The notes under the pieces are model-generated. The model was not told the origin of the DNA. It worked only from the letters and a program-made list of their open reading frames with translations, and did not search any database. Made by a program: the position numbers and the translations under genes. From positions 3,499,275-3,563,274 of the forward strand of contig NC_052409.1 in assembly GCF_009389715.1 (NCBI RefSeq): a stretch of DNA of 64,000 bases, given 5' to 3'. Source of the DNA: Phoenix dactylifera (lineage: Eukaryota > Streptophyta > Magnoliopsida > Arecales > Arecaceae). Numbering within the stretch: position 1 is the stretch's first letter; each line of letters opens with the position of its first letter. Positions 59,501-64,000 of the stretch are shown here, in pieces.

Positions 59501-59504
59501 ACTT
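56501..59504. other. intergenic DNA; possible LTR remnant at 57.4-57.9 kb
   Basis: 57430-57900 has a TATA word (CATCTATATAAG) followed by a GGTGAACTCTCC-type leader and ATCCGAGCA repeats, resembling an LTR promoter, but no ends were found. Another TATA word (GTTATAAAAGAGG) stands at about 58798, followed by possible splice signals, without any recognisable coding exon. The ORF at 58511-58729 has no domain. Confidence 0.35.
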
Positions 59505-60836
59505 TTAACTTTTTTTGGATGTATTCATGGTCGAATAGTGTGAATCATCCGTCTTAGCCAAAAAAATAAAAAATAAAATAAATAAAAGATGGGAGAGGGA
59601 AGGGAAGAGATTTTGTCGCTTCTACATGAGATGTTTCTATATCGATGCAAAAAGTTTAGAGCTACATTTTTACATAGCAGGTTCTACCATTTTCTCGAAA
59701 CATAATTTTGAAAAATTAATAAGTTATCAAAAAAAAGATATGATAGACATGCAATGGGATTTCTTGATGCAAGGAGACAAAGCTGCTCCATCACCTCTTT
59801 TTTTTTTTTGTTGAAAACGGCAATTCATATAGCTCTAATGTGAGTACATCCTACCAAATCAGAAGAAAGCAAAAAATACAAATGGAACGAAAGTTTTACT
59901 GTGGATGTCCCGTGGAACTCCCTGGAATGCTGTGCAATATAGGAGGCGATCCAGTCTGCTGCCCTATTCGTCTTTCGGAAAACGTGTAATGCCTGAAACT
60001 CATCCATCTCCATAGCCAATCTGCAGGTCTCACGAATAAGTGGGTGACTATCTTCATATCTGTCCGCATTTCGAATTCAACCTATAACTATAGAGGAATC
60101 CCCCTGTCCATCACCTTTAGCTTCATACGTGTTTAGGCAGTACCTATCCAAGAAAAAAAGAGGTAAGATCATTTTGTCTCTATCCTATGATGTAACTCTA
60201 AAGAGAGAGGCTCTAACACTCCTCCTTTTATCTAAGTTGATTTAAATAATATAAAAAAAAGATTACAGAAGTACATTTAACTAATCATCACTAATGGTCC
60301 ATCTATACTTATGTCTCAAAGTCAATGCTACGCTGAAATGGTGTGAAGCATCCATCTTAGCAAAATAATAATAACAATAAAATAAATAAAAAATAGGAAA
60401 GGGAGAAGGAAAGAAATTTTGTCGGTTCTATATCAGATATTTCGATATTGATGCAAAAAGTTTAGAGCTTTTCATAAGAGGTTCTATCATTTTTTTCAAA
60501 ATATAATTTTAAAAAATTAATAAATTATCAAAAAAAAAGATATGGTAGACATGCAATGAGATATGACCACGTAAGAAAACAAAGCTGCTCCACCATCCTC
60601 TGCCGTATACGTGTTTATGAAGTATCTATCTAAGGAGAAAAAAATGAAGAAAGGATTAATTTGTCACTATTCTACGATGTAACACCAATACTCCATAGAC
60701 AAAGAGGATAAGATACTCCTCTTTTAATCATTCTTTCTAATCTATGCTGATTAATAATAATAAAAAAAAGACTACAGAAGTATATTTAACTAATCATCAT
60801 TAATGGCCCCTCTATATTAACGTCTCAAAGTCTTAG
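59505..60836 (+). repeat. tandem duplication (two ~480-bp units) upstream of the acyl-activating enzyme gene
   Basis: Unit 1 (about 59530-60325) and unit 2 (about 60338-60836) share, in order: GTGTGAA(T/G)CATCC(G/A)TCTTAGC, an A/T-rich tail, GATGCAAAAAGTTTAGAGCT, GACATGCAATG, AAAGCTGCTCCA, ACGTGTTTA, GTACATTTAACTAATCATCA and GTCTCAAAGTC. Each unit begins with the 3' end of a LINE tail. Unit 1 is longer only because of a 310-bp LINE insertion. Confidence 0.85.
59797..60106 (-). mobile_element. 310-bp LINE fragment nested in unit 1, 10-bp target-site duplication
   Basis: On the minus strand it encodes the RNase H end: CRLAMEMDEFQALHVFRKTN, RAADWIASYIAQHSREFHGT and DLVGCTHIR, then an A tail (T run at 59798-59809). 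Direct repeats TCCATCACCT at 59787-59796 and 60107-60116. Unit 2 keeps the empty site (GCTGCTCCACCATCCTC). Confidence 0.9.
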
Positions 60837-60849
60837 CCTGAACTTCACC

Positions 60850-60857
60850 TTATAAAT
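60850..60857 (+). promoter_or_regulatory. TATA box of the acyl-activating enzyme gene
   Basis: TTATAAAT lies about 115 bases before the start codon, just downstream of the second duplication unit. The spacing and the pyrimidine-rich leader that follows fit a core promoter. Confidence 0.5.
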
Positions 60858-60966
60858 TGCGAGGAAAACCGGCTCTCTCTTCCACTCGCCGTTCCAGGCT
60901 TCCATCCCTCTCTCTTGGAGACAGAGGACATAGAAGGAAAGATCGAAGTACAGTAGGGACGACGCC

Positions 60967-62764
60967 ATGGACCGGATGAAGCCCAACGCCGCGAACAGCA
61001 GCCCCCTCACCCCTCTGGGATTCCTCGAGCGCACCGCCAAAGTCTACGGCGATCAGCCCTCCGTCGTCTACCACGGCACTGTCTTCACCTGGTCCCAGAC
61101 CCGCCGCCGCTGCCTCCGCCTCGCCTCCTCCCTCTCCTCCCTCGGCATCTCCCGCGGCGACATCGTATGAATCCAATCTCCTCCTCCAGTTCCTATAAAA
61201 GATCCAATCCTTCCCCTCATGTCCTTCCAACCTCTGCTAAAATTTCAGACTTTGTGCTAAAAATTCGATCTTTTTTCTTTTTCTTTTCTAGGTCTCGGTG
61301 CTGGCGCCTAACGTGCCGGCCATGTACGAGATGCACTTCGGCGTGCCGATGAGCGGCGCCGTCCTTAACACCATCAACCTGCGCCTCGACGCCCGTACCA
61401 TCTCCGTCCTCCTCCGCCACAGCGGCTCCAAGCTCGTCTTCGTCGATCACCTCTCCCTCCCACTCCTCCGCGACGCCCTCCGTCTCCTCCCCGCATCCCA
61501 CCGAATCCCCCAAATTATTCCCATCGAAGACCGTTATGATGAGGAAGCCAAAAGCTCCGACCATTCCGCCGCCGCCGGTGGCCTCACCTATGAGAAGTTG
61601 ATCGAGATGGGCGACTCGGAGTTCGATTGGGTCCGTCCCAAGAGCGAGTGGGATCCCATGGTCCTCAACTACACCTCCGGCACCACCTCCGCCCCTAAGG
61701 GCGTCGTCCACTGCCACCGCGGCCTCTTCATCATGACCGTCGACTCCCTGATCGACTGGTCCGTCCCTAAATGCCCCGTCTATCTCTGGACCCTCCCCAT
61801 GTTCCACGCCAACGGCTGGAGCTTCCCCTGGGGCATCGCCGCCGCCGGCGGCACCAACATCTGCCTCCGCCATTTCGACGCCGCCGCCATCTACGCCGCC
61901 CTCGCCGCCCACCACGTCACCCACATGTGCGGCGCCCCCGTCGTTCTCACCATGCTGGCCAACGCGCCGGACTCCGCCAGAAAGCCCCTGCCCGGTCCGG
62001 TCCAAATCCTCACAGCCGGCGCGCCGCCGCCGGCGGCGGTGCTCCACCGCGCGGAGGCGCTCGGCTTCTCGGTCAGCCACGGGTACGGGCTCACGGAGAC
62101 GGCGGGGCTGGTGGTGTCGTGCGCGTGGAAGGGGCAGTGGGACCGGCTGCCGGCGGCGGAGCGTGCCAGGCTCAAGGCGCGACAAGGTGTTCGAACTCTG
62201 GGCATGGCCGAGATCGACGTTATCAATGGCGCCACCGGCGAGAGCGTCAAGCGAGACGGCGCCACGATGGGCGAGATAGTCCTCCGCGGCGGGTCCGTGA
62301 TGCTCGGCTACTTGAAAGACGAGGAAGCGACGAGTCGGGCGGTGCGGCCGGACGGGTGGTTCTACACCGGCGACGTCGGCGTCATGCATGCAGACGGGTA
62401 CCTGGAGATCAAGGACAGGTCGAAGGACGTGATCATAAGCGGCGGCGAGAATTTGAGCTCGGTGGAGGTGGAGTCGGTGTTGTACGGCCACCCGGCGGTG
62501 AACGAGGCGGCGGTGGTGGCGCGGCCGGATGAGTACTGGGGGGAGACGCCGTGCGCGTTTATCAGCATAAAGGAAGGGGTGGCTGCGCCGCCGACGGAGG
62601 CGGAGGTGATTGCTTGGTGCCGGGAGAGGATGCCTCGCTACATGGTGCCCAAGACGGTGGTGTTCAAGCCTGAATTGCCGAAGACGTCGACGGGGAAGAT
62701 TCAGAAGTATGTGTTGAGGGAGGCGGCCAAGGCCATGGGTTCCCTTCGCCCAAGTCGGATGTAG
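60967..62764 (+). CDS. acyl-activating enzyme, AAE1/cinnamate-CoA ligase type, peroxisomal
   Basis: Exons 60967-61164 and 61292-62764 join in phase 0 (GDI|VSVLAPNVPAMYE) to 556 aa, the usual length of plant clade VI acyl-activating enzymes (AAE1 group). Motifs of the AMP-forming superfamily are all visible: LNYTSGTTSAPKGVV (ATP/P-loop), TLPMFHANGWSFPWG, HGYGLTETAG, GWFYTGDVGVM (AMP-binding Asp), DRSKDVIISGGENLSS (hinge) and PKTSTGKIQKYVLRE (catalytic Lys in TGK). It activates a carboxylic acid to acyl-AMP and then to the CoA thioester. The substrate is unclear: family members act on short-chain, benzoic or cinnamic acids. The C-terminus SRM is a plant peroxisomal targeting tripeptide (PTS1). 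The coding sequence is very GC-rich, unlike its flanks, and this causes long antisense ORFs (for example 61217-62491 minus) that are shadows. The single intron is 127 bases. Confidence 0.93.
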
Positions 62765-63828
62765 GTGTTATATATTGTTTTTGTTTGTTGTGGGGTTGAA
62801 TTCACCAGAAGCTTGGAGATTTGAATGATTCAAGAGGTAGAAGTTTTTCTAATGATGTTGATCAGGATGCTTCCAATATACTAGGAAGCTAAACTGATGG
62901 CAATATGCAACATTATTAGGTTTTTTAAACTATAATGCTGCGCATGAAGCTACCCCAACAAATTGATTGGTTTTGAGCAAGGGGTCATCTTGGTTGTTCA
63001 AGAGTTATTGCATTCCCTGCATATGATTCTGAAGCTAGATAAGCTTACCTGGGAGGCCCTTATGCAAGTTATTATCTGTTTGCACTGTTTTTACCAGGTA
63101 GATCAAGTGAACTTGGGCTGGTATCTCACATGGTTTTCATTCTATAATTATTAATGGACAGTATAGTAGATGGACTTGTTCTCATAATAATTGGGAGATC
63201 TTTTATCCCATTACCTGATTATTCTTTGTTCTCATATCTTTACTACCATTCTCAACTCTCATATGCATGATGGGATGATGGTCATCTGAAAGGCACTGAT
63301 ATCGGTAAGGGCCGAAGGTTTTGTTATTATATGTTCTAGAGCTTCAATTACAGACTATAATGCTAGATCATGCATTGGAAACATATTAGAACATTAGAAA
63401 CTGGCAACTAAGCGAAGGTAAATCTCGTGTTCCCCAATTGTTTTCAGGCGTCCAAATGGGCTGAGGCGGATCTAGCCCTAAGAAAGCCAGGCCAGTTCCA
63501 CTCTCGTACAATCAAGCCGGAGCCTGGCCTAAATCCTACCTCTGGTGGAGTGCGGCCGGGCTCGAAACAGGCCCATTCTTGTTTGTTTCCCCGAAAATGC
63601 GTGGGCCCCAGTCCAAACCACGGCCCTAAAACTTGAAGCTAGGCAGACTCAAAAGGATTCTTGGTTATAACTTAGCTTTTCCCTGTCTGATAAAGCTTGT
63701 AAATATTTTAATGTCACAGAAAAAGAGAGAGATAATCCATGTATTACACTGAAGAGAGTGCAGATGAATTACAACTAAAGCTTCGATAACAGAAAAATCA
63801 TGAAGATAATCCATGCACAGATAATGTA

Positions 63829-63870
<42 letters not shown>

Positions 63871-64000
63871 CATTCCTTCAGGTTAGATTACTGTCTCAGG
63901 ATAAAAATTGAAAACCTTCAAGTTAGCTCTACTCTCTTAACATTTGTTACAGAAAAGGACCACAGACCAGTGAAAGAACTAAGGTGAAGAAACCTTTTGC
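62765..64000. other. 3' flank of the acyl-activating enzyme gene; (GA)n microsatellite
   Basis: AT-rich, with a more GC-rich patch at 63450-63640 (GGCCGGGCTCG, GGCCTAAATCC words) that looks like transposon debris but was not assigned. A pure GA run lies at 63832-63866. No gene seen. Confidence 0.5.

Noticed and set aside
61217-62491. 424-codon open frame on the minus strand
   Set aside because: It is the antisense shadow of the GC-rich acyl-activating enzyme exon; no domain, composition driven by complementary codons.
1-64000. CRISPR arrays, bacterial operons, tRNA or rRNA genes
   Set aside because: The sequence is plant nuclear DNA; regular repeats are mini- and microsatellites, and no convincing tRNA A/B-box pair with cloverleaf or rRNA segment was found by eye.

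Overview
The window is plant nuclear DNA: AT-rich, intron-rich, with kilobase introns, microsatellites and nested transposon debris. The protein genes and the monocot-type miR396 variant (TCCACAGG...GAACTG) point to a monocot. The low GC of most genes and the LINE/LTR content fit a non-grass monocot such as a palm; that taxon is inference from memory of the families, not a search result.

Layout. (1) 1-5546, + strand: 3' part of an NTMC2T5-type SMP/C2 membrane-contact protein; the upstream SMP exons lie left of the window, and a 19-nt microexon sits at 1615-1633. (2) 7300-10190, - strand: a decayed, internally deleted LINE. (3) 16165-18313, + strand: DWF1/DIMINUTO sterol reductase, with a probable ~4-kb leader intron. 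(4) 20373-21109, + strand: RPA32 (RPA2) pseudogene; 21440-21750 and 23002-23322: LINE 3' tails. (5) 24600-26363, + strand: DRE2/anamorsin, seven coding exons. (6) 26693-27066, - strand: YlmG/CCB3-type pseudogene. (7) 28524-35358, + strand: DHHC S-acyltransferase of the PAT11 type. Its third intron holds a hAT-type element that contains a second, LTR-like insertion, itself filled by an ~84-bp minisatellite. (8) 38760-40444, - strand: atypical bHLH transcription factor. (9) 41-47 kb: gene-poor, with a Mutator-type MITE at 46310-46705. (10) 47.0-56.5 kb: two related non-coding loci carrying MIR396 hairpins. The one at 53.6-54.8 kb is a tandem cluster of four hairpin units, one with a canonical miR396 and three diverged. 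The other, at 47.8 kb, is a single diverged copy. A long compound microsatellite and a three-unit ~0.5-kb tandem repeat lie between them. (11) 59.5-60.8 kb: a tandem duplication with a nested LINE fragment. (12) 60967-62764, + strand: a peroxisomal acyl-activating enzyme ending in SRM.

The genes form no operon or pathway; each is a separate eukaryotic transcription unit. The observation most worth following is the MIR396 tandem cluster. One unit keeps the recognised mature sequence, while a neighbouring unit has changed its mature-arm sequence together with pairing changes on the opposite arm, which suggests an evolving miRNA family. The nested insertions with readable target-site duplications give a relative chronology of transposition.
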